Below, one piece after another: positions 37,376 through 46,119 of a stretch of DNA of 64,000 nt. The position numbers were made by a program, and so were the translations under genes. Source of the stretch: Olsenella sp. KGMB02461 (GTDB lineage Bacteria > Actinomycetota > Coriobacteriia > Coriobacteriales > Atopobiaceae); contig NZ_JABAHI010000008.1 of the NCBI RefSeq assembly GCF_012584445.1, positions 310,001 through 374,000 of the forward strand, written 5' to 3'. The notes under the pieces were generated by a model. The model had not been told where the DNA came from and did no database searches. It saw only the letters and a list, made by a program, of their open reading frames with translations. The first letter of the stretch is position 1. Every line of letters starts with the position of its first letter.

Positions 37376-38995
37376 TTACTGCTCAACATCCATATCGATA
37401 TCACGGAAGTGATAGATCAGATTACCAAGCTTAGCATTCTTTACGTTGGGCTTGGTCACAAACATGAGTTGTGGGTAGAACAGCGGCAAGCAAGCGTAAT
37501 CGGTACGAGACATGATGTTGTCAGCCTCGCGATAGAGCTCTGCGCGGTGCTTCTCGTCAGCAGAGCGACGAGCCTCATCCATGAGCGCGTCAAACTCTGG
37601 ATTGTTGTAGAAGCTGCCCTTGCCAGAAGCATTGGAGCTGTGGAAGTAGGTGTACATCTGGTTGTCGGCATCGGCATAGAGGGGATACCATGCCAGAGCA
37701 GTGACCTCATACTCGCCGGCCACCCAGTCGCTGGCCCACACGCCGTTGTCCACCGTCTGAACGTCCATGTCGATGCCTACCTCTTTGAGATAGTTCTGGA
37801 CAGCCACCATGATGGACTCGTACTGGCCAGTGCGCACGACACAGGAAAGCTTGACATTGGAGGCACCGGCCTCAGCCAGCAATGCCTTGGCCTTATCGGG
37901 GTCATAGGGGAACGCCTGGGCAGAGGAGTCAAAGCCGGGCACGCCTTGGTTAAGGAAGCCAGAGGCAGGCACGCCGGCACCGGAGAGCATGTTGTCGATG
38001 ATGGCCTGACGATCGATGGCCAAGCTCATGGCCTGACGCACGCGCACATCCTGGAGAGCAGGGGTATTGAGGTTGAGGTTTACAAACCAAGTGCCTAATC
38101 CGGTGGAATAATTGATGCAATCCTTCACATCGGGGTCCTGCTGATAAGTAGGCAGAAGGTCGATGGTGAGATCGCACATGTCGATGTCACCGTTCTTGAA
38201 CTTCATGAGCTTGGTGTTGTTGTCATCCTCAAAGGTGACGTCGATTCCGTCCAGATGGATCTCGTCGGCCAGGTGATACTCAGGGAAACGCTCGAAGACC
38301 ATGTGGGTGGAATCGTCGTTCTCAACCAGCTTGAAGGGGCCGGAACCTACATAGTTGAGCTCATAACCCCACTTGTCGCCAGCCTCCTCGCAGGCCTTCT
38401 GAGGGAAGACATTGGCATAGTTGATGCCAAGGTTCTTCACGAAAGTAGCCATGGGATATTGCAGGGTGATGGTGAAGTGGGTGTCATCCTCAACCGTCAC
38501 ACCGGTGAGATCGGTAGTGGTGCCGTCCATGACCTCCTGAGCACCCACGATCATGTCATACATATAAGTGGAAAGGCCAGCAGTCTGAGGCAGGAACATA
38601 CGGGTGAAGGAATACTTCACGTCATTGGCAGTGAGGGTGGAGCCATCGTGGCACTTGATGCCCTCTTTAAGGGTGCAGTGATAGGTCACCCCGTCATCCT
38701 CGACGGTAGGGATCTCGGTAAGCAGGCAAGGCACCAGCTCGTTGTCCTCGGTGAAGCGCAGAAGGGCCTCGACCACAGGGTCGGACACCGCGCTCATGCC
38801 GGAGTTGGTGTTCTTTTGCATGTCCAAGCCCTGCTTGGCGTTGGACTGGGCCCAGCGAAGGACCTTTTTGACCTCGTCTGCCTCTGCAGCCGGTGCTCCC
38901 CCGCAACCAGCCAAAACCGCAGAAGCAGCAGCACCGCAGGATAGCAGCCCGGCGCCCTTAACAAAGGAACGACGGGAAAGGTTGGTGAATGCCAT
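37376..38995 (-). CDS. oppA: Oligopeptide-binding lipoprotein OppA of the opp operon
   Basis: 539-aa SBP family 5 receptor. Signal is twin-arginine (SRRSFVKGAGLL) with lipobox LAGC. Family motifs: YHCTLKEGIKCHDGSTLTANDVKYSFTR and VRQAMSLAIDRQAIIDNML. It resembles the solitary receptor at 31418 over the whole length by eye. ATG 38995 has AAGGAG 6-7 nt upstream; the frame continues 12 codons further without a site. First gene of oppABCDF. Confidence 0.92.
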   Translation of the reverse strand: MAFTNLSRRSFVKGAGLLSCGAAASAVLAGCGGAPAAEADEVKKVLRWAQSNAKQGLDMQKNTNSGMSAVSDPVVEALLRFTEDNELVPCLLTEIPTVEDDGVTYHCTLKEGIKCHDGSTLTANDVKYSFTRMFLPQTAGLSTYMYDMIVGAQEVMDGTTTDLTGVTVEDDTHFTITLQYPMATFVKNLGINYANVFPQKACEEAGDKWGYELNYVGSGPFKLVENDDSTHMVFERFPEYHLADEIHLDGIDVTFEDDNNTKLMKFKNGDIDMCDLTIDLLPTYQQDPDVKDCINYSTGLGTWFVNLNLNTPALQDVRVRQAMSLAIDRQAIIDNMLSGAGVPASGFLNQGVPGFDSSAQAFPYDPDKAKALLAEAGASNVKLSCVVRTGQYESIMVAVQNYLKEVGIDMDVQTVDNGVWASDWVAGEYEVTALAWYPLYADADNQMYTYFHSSNASGKGSFYNNPEFDALMDEARRSADEKHRAELYREADNIMSRTDYACLPLFYPQLMFVTKPNVKNAKLGNLIYHFRDIDMDVEQ

Positions 38996-39220
38996 GAGTT
39001 TCTCCTTGTCTCTCCCCTTCGGGTGATGCAAAAACTATGCTTGAAGCCACCTGAATATGGGGCCTTTCACTCCACTGCGTTACAGAGGATTAACAGCTTA
39101 TAAGTACCTGAGAAATCTCTGGCCTAAAAAATGCTATTTTGCCTTCTACCTGCGTTGCATTGCTGAAATTTACGGTCATTCCCATTGATAGATGCAGATG
39201 AGTTCGCATTCATTACAGCA

Positions 39221-39254
39221 AAAGGCTCCAGAGATACAGATCTCTGGAGCCTTT
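39221..39254 (-). terminator. Terminator after rpsA
   Basis: 14-bp stem AAAGGCTCCAGAGA / TCTCTGGAGCCTTT with 6-nt loop. The minus-strand tail is TTTTGCTGT. It separates rpsA from the opp promoter region. Confidence 0.75.
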
Positions 39255-39289
39255 GAAAGCTCGCTTAGCTATGCAGATGTCGACAAGAG

Positions 39290-40492
39290 CTACTCGGCGT
39301 CCTCAGAGGTTTCAGGAACATCCTCGACCTCTACAACCTCGGCCTCTTTGGCCTCAGGAGTGTCGAGAGGAGTGACCTCTACGTCGAAGCCCAGCGTCTC
39401 TGCAGCAGCCTTCATGGAGAGGGAGATGCGGCGGCGGTCCAGATCGATCTCCATAACCTTGACCTGCACCTCATTGCCCACAGAAGTGACCTGTGCGGGA
39501 GCGTCGACGTGCTGGCGCGCCATCTCGGAGATGTGCACCAGGCCCTCGATGCCGTCGCCCAGATCCACGAAGGCGCCAAAGGGAACCAGCTTGGTTACGC
39601 GACCCTCGACGATAGCGCCCACAGGGTACTTCTTGACCAGGGTGCGCCAAGGATCCTCGGTGGTCTGCTTGAGGCCCAGGGAGATGCGCTCGCGGTTGAG
39701 ATCGACGTCGAGCACCAGCACCTCGACCTCCTGACCCACCTTGACCACCTCAGAGGGATGGTTGACGTGGTTCCAAGAGAGCTCGGAGATGTGGATGAGG
39801 CCGTCGATGCCGCCCAGGTCCACGAAGGCGCCAAAGTCCACGATGGAGGAGACGGTGCCCTTGAGGCGCATGCCAGGCTGCAGCTTGGAGAGGATCTCGG
39901 AGCGCTCGGCCTTGCGGGCCTCCTCGAGCACTACGCGGCGAGAGAGCACCACGTTGTTGCGGTTGCGATCCATCTCGATGACGCGGGCCTCGATGCGGGT
40001 GCCCAGGTAGGCATTGAGATCCTTGACGCGACGGAGGTCGACCAAGGATGCGGGCAAAAAGCCGCGCAGGCCGATGTCCAGGATCAGGCCGCCCTTAACG
40101 ACCTCGATGACCTCACCCTCGACGTTCTGGCCATTGTTGAAGTCTTCCTCAACACGGTTCCAGGCACGCTCGTACTCGGCGCGCTTCTTGGAGAGGATGA
40201 GACGGCCGTCCTTGTCCTCCTTCTGGAGCACCAAAGCCTCGATGGTCTCGCCCATCACCACGATATCGGAAGGATTGGCATCCTTGCGGATGGACAGCTC
40301 GCGCACAGGGATGACGCCCTCAGACTTGAATCCGATGTCGAGCAGCACCTCATCGCGCTCGATCTTAACGACGGTACCAGTGACCAGGTCGCCCTCGTCG
40401 AAGTCGGTGATGGTGCCGTCGATGAGGCTGTTCATTTCCTCATCAGAGACATCATCGAAGGAAAAGACGGACGAGTTTTGAATCTCACTCAA
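39290..40492 (-). CDS. rpsA: 30S ribosomal protein S1
   Basis: About 400 aa with four S1 RNA-binding OB-fold repeats: GDLVTGTVVKI (about 33-100), GQNVEGEVIEVVKGG (about 120-185), GMRLKGTVSSIVDFGAFVDLGG (about 205-273) and GAIVEGRVTKLVPFGAFVDLGDG (about 290-358). The four-domain form is usual for Actinobacteria and Firmicutes. An acidic tail of about 35 residues follows. I place the start at TTG 40492 (LSEIQNSSVFSFDD) because AAAGGGG lies 8 nt upstream; an ATG 15 codons further has no ribosome site. It helps mRNA bind the small subunit. Confidence 0.93.
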   Translation of the reverse strand: MSEIQNSSVFSFDDVSDEEMNSLIDGTITDFDEGDLVTGTVVKIERDEVLLDIGFKSEGVIPVRELSIRKDANPSDIVVMGETIEALVLQKEDKDGRLILSKKRAEYERAWNRVEEDFNNGQNVEGEVIEVVKGGLILDIGLRGFLPASLVDLRRVKDLNAYLGTRIEARVIEMDRNRNNVVLSRRVVLEEARKAERSEILSKLQPGMRLKGTVSSIVDFGAFVDLGGIDGLIHISELSWNHVNHPSEVVKVGQEVEVLVLDVDLNRERISLGLKQTTEDPWRTLVKKYPVGAIVEGRVTKLVPFGAFVDLGDGIEGLVHISEMARQHVDAPAQVTSVGNEVQVKVMEIDLDRRRISLSMKAAAETLGFDVEVTPLDTPEAKEAEVVEVEDVPETSEDAE

Positions 40493-40813
40493 GAGTGGAC
40501 CCCTTTCAGAACACGGGGCCCCGATGGTCATGGTCATCGAATTGCAAAGCTCACGGGGTGGGATGCGCCCATAGCTCGACGTCTGAATTGCATGCTCGGG
40601 GGCCGACAGATACTATGCATGAGCATCCGGCTCATGCACTCACTAGATTATCGTTACTCCCCACAGATTTTCAAGCCCAGATCAACAATCATGTATTGAA
40701 TTCACGGTCTTGTCGGCACTATTGGCGGTGCCAGCGGGTTTCTTGACCTTCAAGGCCAAAAGCTCGCCTAAAATAACAGGGGAATTGAACCGATTCTACC
40801 GAGAAGAGACCCC
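40493..40813. promoter_or_regulatory. Divergent rpsA / lacI-type intergenic region with rpsA leader
   Basis: 320-nt region. A minus-strand promoter for rpsA is likely: -35 TTGAAA and -10 GATAAT (+ strand 40647-40674, 16-bp spacer). The resulting leader of about 140 nt holds a perfect 9-bp hairpin, TGCATGAGC / GCTCATGCA (40616-40638), a candidate for S1 feedback control. The right part carries the lacI-type gene's promoter and operator (40785-40798). Confidence 0.5.
40785..40798. promoter_or_regulatory. Operator for the adjacent LacI regulator
   Basis: TTGAACCGATTCTA, a 14-bp imperfect palindrome centred on CG, 15 nt before the regulator ATG. It equals the reverse complement of the site at 47250-47263 except at the last bases. 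Position suggests autorepression. Confidence 0.65.
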
Positions 40814-41842
40814 ATGGCCACCATTCAGCAGGTTGCTGCCCTGGCAGGCGTGTCGACAGGCACAGTGTCGCGCTACCTCAACGGAGCGAAAATCAAAGAG
40901 AGCAACCGCCAGCGCATCGATGCCGCCGTAGCCGAGCTGGGTTATCACCGCAATCTTTTGGCCGGAAGCCTGAGGAGTCGAAAGAGCCGCTCGGTAGGCT
41001 TGCTGGTCAACAACATGCTCAACCACTTCGCCACTAGCGCCATCGCTGCCATCGAGCGCGAGATGGAGCTGGACAACTACATCATCTTGCTGGCTGGTTT
41101 TCGAAACGACCCTGAGGTCTTCGAGCAAAAGTTGGAGTTGCTCTTGGATCGCCAGGTAGATGGGCTGGTGCTTTTTGAAGGCGATGCTTCCTGGTCACCC
41201 TCTAAAATCCTCGAGCGCTCAGGGGTGCCGGTGGTCTCGGTCTCTGCGCTCTACGACTCCCCTTGCGTCGACTCTGTGTTGGCCGACAGCCGCACCAGCG
41301 CCAAACGCGTAGCCACCGAAATGCTTCGCGCAGGCCATGAGCGCCTGGGCGTCATTGCAGGCCCCCAGCATGAGCATGTGTCCCGCGAGCGCTTGGAGGG
41401 CATACGCGAAGCGGTGGCAGAGGCAGGCCTTGCCGAGAATAGCCTCACTGTCTACCTGGGAGATTACTCTCGCGAGAGCGGTTATGCCGGCCTGGTGGAC
41501 CTGGTAGAGGGCCATGGCTTGGACACGGTGTTTTGTTGCAACTACGGCATGGGCCAAGGGGCCCTTCAAGCCGTCGCCGAGCGCGGCCTGGTCATTGGCG
41601 AGGACTTCAACTACGCCAGCTATGACTACTTTGACCTGGCATCCCTATTCTATCCTCGCATCACCACCATCTGCCCGCCCACCGGGGCCATTGGCACCTA
41701 TGCAGCCTCGCATCTGCTTGAGCTGATCGAGGCCGGAACCCCTGCTTCGGGACAGGTGACCGCCTTCCCCGATCTCATCACTTGGCAGCCCTCTTTTACC
41801 GGCCTCGATCCAAGGCTGTTGGGAGAGAGCGAAAAAGCCTAG
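40814..41842 (+). CDS. LacI family transcriptional regulator of the PTS operon
   Basis: 342 aa. N-terminal LacI helix-turn-helix (ATIQQVAALAGVSTGTVSRYLNG, residues 2-24) and hinge (about 45-56) are followed by a periplasmic-binding-protein-like effector domain from about 60 (SVGLLVNNMLNHF). It lies convergent to the PTS operon and shares four bases with its last gene (CTAG stop codons on both strands). Identical palindromes at its own promoter and in front of the operon indicate local repression, presumably lifted by a phosphorylated sugar or other PTS substrate. Confidence 0.88.
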   Translation: MATIQQVAALAGVSTGTVSRYLNGAKIKESNRQRIDAAVAELGYHRNLLAGSLRSRKSRSVGLLVNNMLNHFATSAIAAIEREMELDNYIILLAGFRNDPEVFEQKLELLLDRQVDGLVLFEGDASWSPSKILERSGVPVVSVSALYDSPCVDSVLADSRTSAKRVATEMLRAGHERLGVIAGPQHEHVSRERLEGIREAVAEAGLAENSLTVYLGDYSRESGYAGLVDLVEGHGLDTVFCCNYGMGQGALQAVAERGLVIGEDFNYASYDYFDLASLFYPRITTICPPTGAIGTYAASHLLELIEAGTPASGQVTAFPDLITWQPSFTGLDPRLLGESEKA

Positions 41843-42165
41843 TGCTTGGCGCAGGCGTGTCGTGCCAGGTTGATGAAGCGCTCGGTCAAAATCTTGAAGT
41901 CCTCGGCGCTCATGAGCTGATCCTCTGCGTGCACTAACAGGATGTCTACTGGCACCGGCTCGCCTTGAGCTGCCCGGGTGATCAGTTGGGCATGAACCGT
42001 ATGGCCTGCCGAGAAGAACCCGTCCCCTTCTGCAGCTTTTGTTCGAGCCTGCTCGATATCTCCTGCAGAGGCCAAGTCCATGGCCTCTATGTAGCAACTT
42101 CTGGCCATTCCCACTTGAGAGATGATCTCGAAACAGGACAAATGCAGCTGTTCGTTTTCTTCCAT
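41839..42165 (-). CDS. PTS IIA component, lactose/cellobiose family
   Basis: 108-aa helical-bundle IIA protein that passes phosphate from HPr to IIB. The active-site helix GFFSAGHTVHAQLITRAA and the aspartate-containing VHAEDQLMSAEDFKI match the Lac/Chb IIA family. Start at 42165 (MEENEQLHLSCFEIISQVG); GGAAAG lies upstream. Last gene of the operon that includes IIB (44394) and IIC (42942). Confidence 0.9.
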   Translation of the reverse strand: MEENEQLHLSCFEIISQVGMARSCYIEAMDLASAGDIEQARTKAAEGDGFFSAGHTVHAQLITRAAQGEPVPVDILLVHAEDQLMSAEDFKILTERFINLARHACAKH

Positions 42166-42191
42166 GGAGAGCTTTCCAATCTTTTGCGGCA

Positions 42192-42203
42192 GGGTTTCTT
42201 GGC
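42192..42203 (+). repeat. Near-copy GGGTTTCTTGGC
   Basis: One mismatch to the 12-mer GGGTTTCTCGGC, in the 77-nt gap between the DUF3284 gene and IIA. Confidence 0.4.
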
Positions 42204-42242
42204 ACCCAGGCGATGAGGCAGAGGGCACGGGATGCAGCTCTC

Positions 42243-42683
42243 TTAGGAGCGCTGGGACGATGTGAGCTGAGCTTCGAGCGCATCCAGTTGAGCACGCATG
42301 CGCTTCTTGGAGCTTCGAGCCAGTAGGCCTTGCATGAGCTTTTGATTGAGCGAGCCCAGCGTCGAGGGGGTTTGGAAACGTTCTTCGTAAGCCACGAGCG
42401 ACCCTTGGGGGCAAGGAGCAATCTCGTAACGCACGATGTTGGTGCCCTCGGAGCTTTTGAAGGAGGCTTCATAGAGCGAGGGGGGCTCGAAGGCGTGTAT
42501 GCAGACGGTTACGCTGCGAGGCGCGCCGAGCTTGGTGCGCAGGGTTTTGGTGTAGCGGTCGCCTGACTTGAGACCGGACGCCTTGGAGGCATGGCCAGAT
42601 TGAGCCATGTCGGCCAAGACGGAGCGCTCGATGCACGCAAAGACTGCCTGAGGCGTGGCAGCCATGGTCTTCTCTACTCGCAT
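42243..42683 (-). CDS. DUF3284 domain protein (SRPBCC-like) in PTS operon
   Basis: 146 aa. It opens MRVEKTMAATPQAVFACIERSVLADM and continues with a strand-rich middle (YTKTLRTKLG, VRYEIAPCPQGSLVAYEERF), which matches the DUF3284 group, a START/polyketide-cyclase-like fold repeatedly found beside cellobiose-class PTS genes. No biochemical role is known for the family. Overlaps the small membrane-protein gene by 10 nt. GGGGAGG precedes the ATG. Confidence 0.7.
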   Translation of the reverse strand: MRVEKTMAATPQAVFACIERSVLADMAQSGHASKASGLKSGDRYTKTLRTKLGAPRSVTVCIHAFEPPSLYEASFKSSEGTNIVRYEIAPCPQGSLVAYEERFQTPSTLGSLNQKLMQGLLARSSKKRMRAQLDALEAQLTSSQRS

Positions 42684-42874
42684 GACTTCCTCCCCGGATG
42701 AGCGTGAGCCCTATGGGCATTGCGGATCATAGCCACAAGACCTGCAGCGGCAATAGCGAGGCCGCCCACAAGCAAGGGTGCATCCACAGTGCCTGCAGTA
42801 GCCACTGCTTGAGAGGCCATCACGAAGAGCAGGCCCACCACTACCACAAAGGCAGGCCAGGAACGCATAGCCAT
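42674..42874 (-). CDS. Small two-helix membrane protein in PTS operon
   Basis: 66 aa, unrecognised. Two hydrophobic segments (AFVVVVGLLFVMASQAVATAG and LLVGGLAIAAAGLVAMI) are followed by a short basic, His-rich tail (RNAHRAHAHPGRK). ATG 42874 has GAAGGAG upstream. Lies between IIC and the DUF3284 gene. Overlapping reading frames and a good ribosome site support that it is translated. Confidence 0.6.
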   Translation of the reverse strand: MAMRSWPAFVVVVGLLFVMASQAVATAGTVDAPLLVGGLAIAAAGLVAMIRNAHRAHAHPGRKSCE

Positions 42875-42941
42875 AGAAGACTCCTTCACAACGCAGGGGC
42901 GGACGCGAGGGCCCACCCCTCATGAGGTGCGTATCTATCGA

Positions 42942-44372
42942 TTACTGGTCGAACTTCTTATCAGCAGCAACTTCAGAGGCAATCTCACGGTTGGCCAGGA
43001 TCACGAAGGGAGTCCAGATGGCGAAGGAGATTGTTAGGTTGAGCAGGGCCACCAGGGCCGCCAACACATTGCCGCCGGTAGCAAAGAAGGCGTAGAGGCC
43101 CACAGGCATGATCCATGGCACCTGGATGAATACCGGAGGAATGAGGCCGGAGGCCGTAAAGAGCAGCGCCACGACGGTGGCTACTACAGGCACCAGCAGC
43201 CAGGGGATAAGGTAGAGAGGATTGAGCACGACGGGCATGCCAAAGACCACCGGCTCGTTGATGTTGAATACGCCCATGGGGGCAGAGAGCTTGGCGATGG
43301 TGCGGGAGTCTTCACGACGGGAGAACAGGAAGATGGCGATGAGCAGGCCAAGGGTGATGCCGGAGCCGCCCATCATGGTGTAGGCGTCGAAGGAGCCGCG
43401 GGTCCAGATATAGGGCATCTGGGAGACGTCGTGGGTGGCGTTCCATACCTGGAGGTTCTCCAACAGCGCAGGGGTGTAGATGCCCTCGGTCACAGGGGCC
43501 ATGACGTTGGAGCCGTGGATGCCGAAGAACCAGAAGAACTGCATCAAGAAGTTGGTGAGGATGACGGCAAAGAAGCTCTGGCTCATGCCCAGCAGGGGCT
43601 TTTGGATGAGCTCGCTGATAAGGGCGTTGGGGTATTGGCCTGTAGCGGTGACGCAGATCTGGGTGATTATGGCGCAGGCGTAGATGGCCACACAGCCTGG
43701 GATGATGGCGGTGAATGCATTGGAGACTGAAGGGGGCACGCCATCGGGGAGTTTGATGGTGATCTTCTTCTGGGTGAGCTTCACATAGATCATGGTGGAA
43801 ATCATGCCAAAGATCAGGCAGGTGAAAAGGCCGGTGGCACTGGTAAGCTCAGTGGAGATCATGCCACCGCCGGTCACCGCCAAACTCACCGCGCCGTCGG
43901 CCTCGGTGACTACAAGGCCTGCGGCCTGGAGCGCGGGCAAGGCGTCGGGAGTCACTTCGGGCAGCACATAGGAGAATGCCGGTGCCAGATTCATGGTGCA
44001 CACCACCGCAGACAGGGCGATGACGCCGCCTGCCACTGCATTGACCTCGTAGGATTTGGACAAGCAATAGCCCAGCGCAAAGGTGAAGCAGAGGCCGAGG
44101 ATTGCCAGCGACCCGTTCCATACCAGGCCGTTTATGGCGATGAGCTGGGAGCACGCCTCAGTGAAGCCGTTGCCCTCGCCCCACCACATGGTGGGAAGGT
44201 CGCGGAAGAACACGTTGAGCAGCACGGCGATGGAGCCCACCATGGTAACGGGCATGATGGAGATGAAGCCGTCGCGGATAGCCACCAGATGTCGCTGGTT
44301 GCCAATGCGGGTGGCCACGGGCATGAACTTGGTTTCCATCCAGTCCATGAACCCCTTCATGGGTGATGCCAT
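42942..44372 (-). CDS. PTS IIC component, lactose/cellobiose family
   Basis: 476-aa membrane channel of a CelB/ChbC-class PTS permease. Starts with the usual cytoplasmic helix (MKGFMDWMETKFMPVATRIGNQRHLVAIRDGFISIMPVTMVGS), contains FFWFFGIHGSNVM and the NINEPVVFGMPVVLNP substrate loop. About ten transmembrane segments. Substrates in the class are beta-linked disaccharides or amino-sugar dimers. AGGAGG precedes ATG 44372. Confidence 0.93.
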   Translation of the reverse strand: MASPMKGFMDWMETKFMPVATRIGNQRHLVAIRDGFISIMPVTMVGSIAVLLNVFFRDLPTMWWGEGNGFTEACSQLIAINGLVWNGSLAILGLCFTFALGYCLSKSYEVNAVAGGVIALSAVVCTMNLAPAFSYVLPEVTPDALPALQAAGLVVTEADGAVSLAVTGGGMISTELTSATGLFTCLIFGMISTMIYVKLTQKKITIKLPDGVPPSVSNAFTAIIPGCVAIYACAIITQICVTATGQYPNALISELIQKPLLGMSQSFFAVILTNFLMQFFWFFGIHGSNVMAPVTEGIYTPALLENLQVWNATHDVSQMPYIWTRGSFDAYTMMGGSGITLGLLIAIFLFSRREDSRTIAKLSAPMGVFNINEPVVFGMPVVLNPLYLIPWLLVPVVATVVALLFTASGLIPPVFIQVPWIMPVGLYAFFATGGNVLAALVALLNLTISFAIWTPFVILANREIASEVAADKKFDQ

Positions 44373-44393
44373 AGGTCTACCTCCTAAGAAATC

Positions 44394-44696
44394 CTACTGT
44401 CCAATGAGCGCGAGGGCTTGATCGAGGGCAGCCGCGCCGTTCATGGCGCCATAGACGCGCATGTCGATGACGTCCACGGGCGTGTCGCCTGCCAACGCCC
44501 GCATCTTGTCGAGCATGAAGCGCACCTGAGGTCCCAGCAGCATCACGTCTGCCTCCCCCACGTTCTCAGCGGCCTTGGCGTCAGCCACCGCCCAGATGCG
44601 AGTATCCAGGCCGCGTTTCTTGGCTTCTTGCTCCATCTTCTGCACAAGCATGCTGGTGGACATGCCTGCCGAGCACACTAAAAGGATGTTGGTCAT
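44394..44696 (-). CDS. PTS IIB component, lactose/cellobiose family
   Basis: 100-aa IIB with the phosphorylated Cys8 in LLVCSAGMSTSMLV and the partner loop MLLGPQVRFMLDKM. It takes phosphate from IIA and delivers it to the sugar bound by IIC. 21 nt upstream of the IIC start. AAAGGA before ATG. Confidence 0.93.
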   Translation of the reverse strand: MTNILLVCSAGMSTSMLVQKMEQEAKKRGLDTRIWAVADAKAAENVGEADVMLLGPQVRFMLDKMRALAGDTPVDVIDMRVYGAMNGAAALDQALALIGQ

Positions 44697-44783
44697 GATG
44701 GATCCTTTCTGTGAGGGGCGTATCTGCCCTCTAGGGTTCGACCTAACTCATCAGGTCTTTGATACCGAGAAGAACAATCGCTG

Positions 44784-46115
44784 CTAGCAGCAAAACTGGG
44801 GGAGATAGGCAGCGTGGGCGCGCAGAAGCTCGTCAATGACGGCCGCCGCCACCGACTCTGTGGGGCAAAGGGGGTTTTGGGCTAGGGCAGCTATGGCGAG
44901 GTCGCGATCTCCCGTGACCGCCGCTTCCACCACCATGCGCTCGAAGCCTTTGATCATGTGGATGGATCCGGCTATCCGGGGGTTGAGGCGGCCAGTGGCG
45001 AGTGGCTCGGCGCCCCCGGCAGTGATGCGGCAGGCCGCTTCCACGGCGCTGTCATAGGGCAAGTCGCAGATGGCGCCGCGGTTTTTCACATCCACATACT
45101 GGATGTCGCCCGCGTCGCTATGGATGGACGCCAAAAGATTGCAGGCAGCATCGCTATAGCGGGCGCCGCCTCGCTGGGCCAGCTCGGGCGGCTTCACGTC
45201 CAGACGCTCGTCGCGATAGGTCTCGAAGAGCGTTTCCTCCAGCCGGCCCACTACCTCCCCCCTCACGTTGCCAGTGGCGTATTCATCCAGCTCTTCTGCC
45301 AATTGCTCGGCGGTATGGAAGTAGTAATCGTGGTAGGGGCAGGGAATGGCACGGATGCCGCGAATGAACTCTGGCGAATAGGGCTTGGCCACAAAGTTGT
45401 TCATAGCCAGCGTCTCGTCGGAGGCAATGGTGGCGTAGCGCTCCACTGCCTCATCCATGACGGAGATGCCGTCTACCAAGACATCGGTGGCAAAGACAAA
45501 GTGGTTGACTCCTTGAAGCCTTAGCTCCAGCCTGTCTTCGGCCACCCCCATGATGACCGCGATGCCGGCATGCATGTTCACAGGCACATTGCACAGGCCA
45601 ATGGCGCGATCGAAGCCGCTGTAGGCAAGGACAGCCTCCTCGATCATGCCTGAGGGATTGGAGAAGTTGACCATCCACGCGTCTGGGCACAGCTCTTGGA
45701 TATCGCGGACAAAGTCGAGGATCACAGGGATGGTGCGAAAGGCCTTGAACATGCCGCCGGCACCGTTGGTCTCTTGCCCCATAAGCCCATGGGAGAGCGG
45801 GATGCGCTCATCCAAAATACGCGCCGGAAGCCTGCCCACGCGAATCTGCGTGGTGACATAGTCTGCACCGTCGAGGGCACGGCGGCGATCCAGGGTGGTG
45901 GTGATTTTCATGGGCACGCCTGCATGATCAACCATGCGTTTTGCCAAAGCGCCCACAATCTCGAGCTTCTCCTGGCCTTCTGGCACATCCACCAGCACCA
46001 ACTCAGACACCGGCATAGAGTCGTAACGCTTGATGAAACCCTCGACCAACTCAGGGGTATAGCTAGAACCGCCCCCGATGGTGACTACTTTGATGCCCGA
46101 TTCCCTATCGACCAT
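44784..46115 (-). CDS. GH4 family 6-phospho-beta-glucosidase
   Basis: 443-aa NAD- and Mn-dependent glycoside hydrolase of family 4 (LicH/CelF type). NAD motif TIGGGSSYTPELVEGF near the N-terminus, DYVTTQIRVGR, NPSGMIEEAV, the metal-binding Cys in GLCNVPVNM and His in GVNHFVFATDV are present. It hydrolyses the 6-phosphorylated disaccharide imported by the PTS via an oxidation-elimination mechanism. ATG 46115 has GAGGAGG 10 nt upstream; the frame extends 36 codons more without homology. Confidence 0.9.
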   Translation of the reverse strand: MVDRESGIKVVTIGGGSSYTPELVEGFIKRYDSMPVSELVLVDVPEGQEKLEIVGALAKRMVDHAGVPMKITTTLDRRRALDGADYVTTQIRVGRLPARILDERIPLSHGLMGQETNGAGGMFKAFRTIPVILDFVRDIQELCPDAWMVNFSNPSGMIEEAVLAYSGFDRAIGLCNVPVNMHAGIAVIMGVAEDRLELRLQGVNHFVFATDVLVDGISVMDEAVERYATIASDETLAMNNFVAKPYSPEFIRGIRAIPCPYHDYYFHTAEQLAEELDEYATGNVRGEVVGRLEETLFETYRDERLDVKPPELAQRGGARYSDAACNLLASIHSDAGDIQYVDVKNRGAICDLPYDSAVEAACRITAGGAEPLATGRLNPRIAGSIHMIKGFERMVVEAAVTGDRDLAIAALAQNPLCPTESVAAAVIDELLRAHAAYLPQFCC

Positions 46116-46119
46116 CTTT

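Noticed and set aside
39509-40699. 396-codon open frame opposite rpsA
   Set aside because: Mirror of the repetitive S1 domains; no recognisable protein features.
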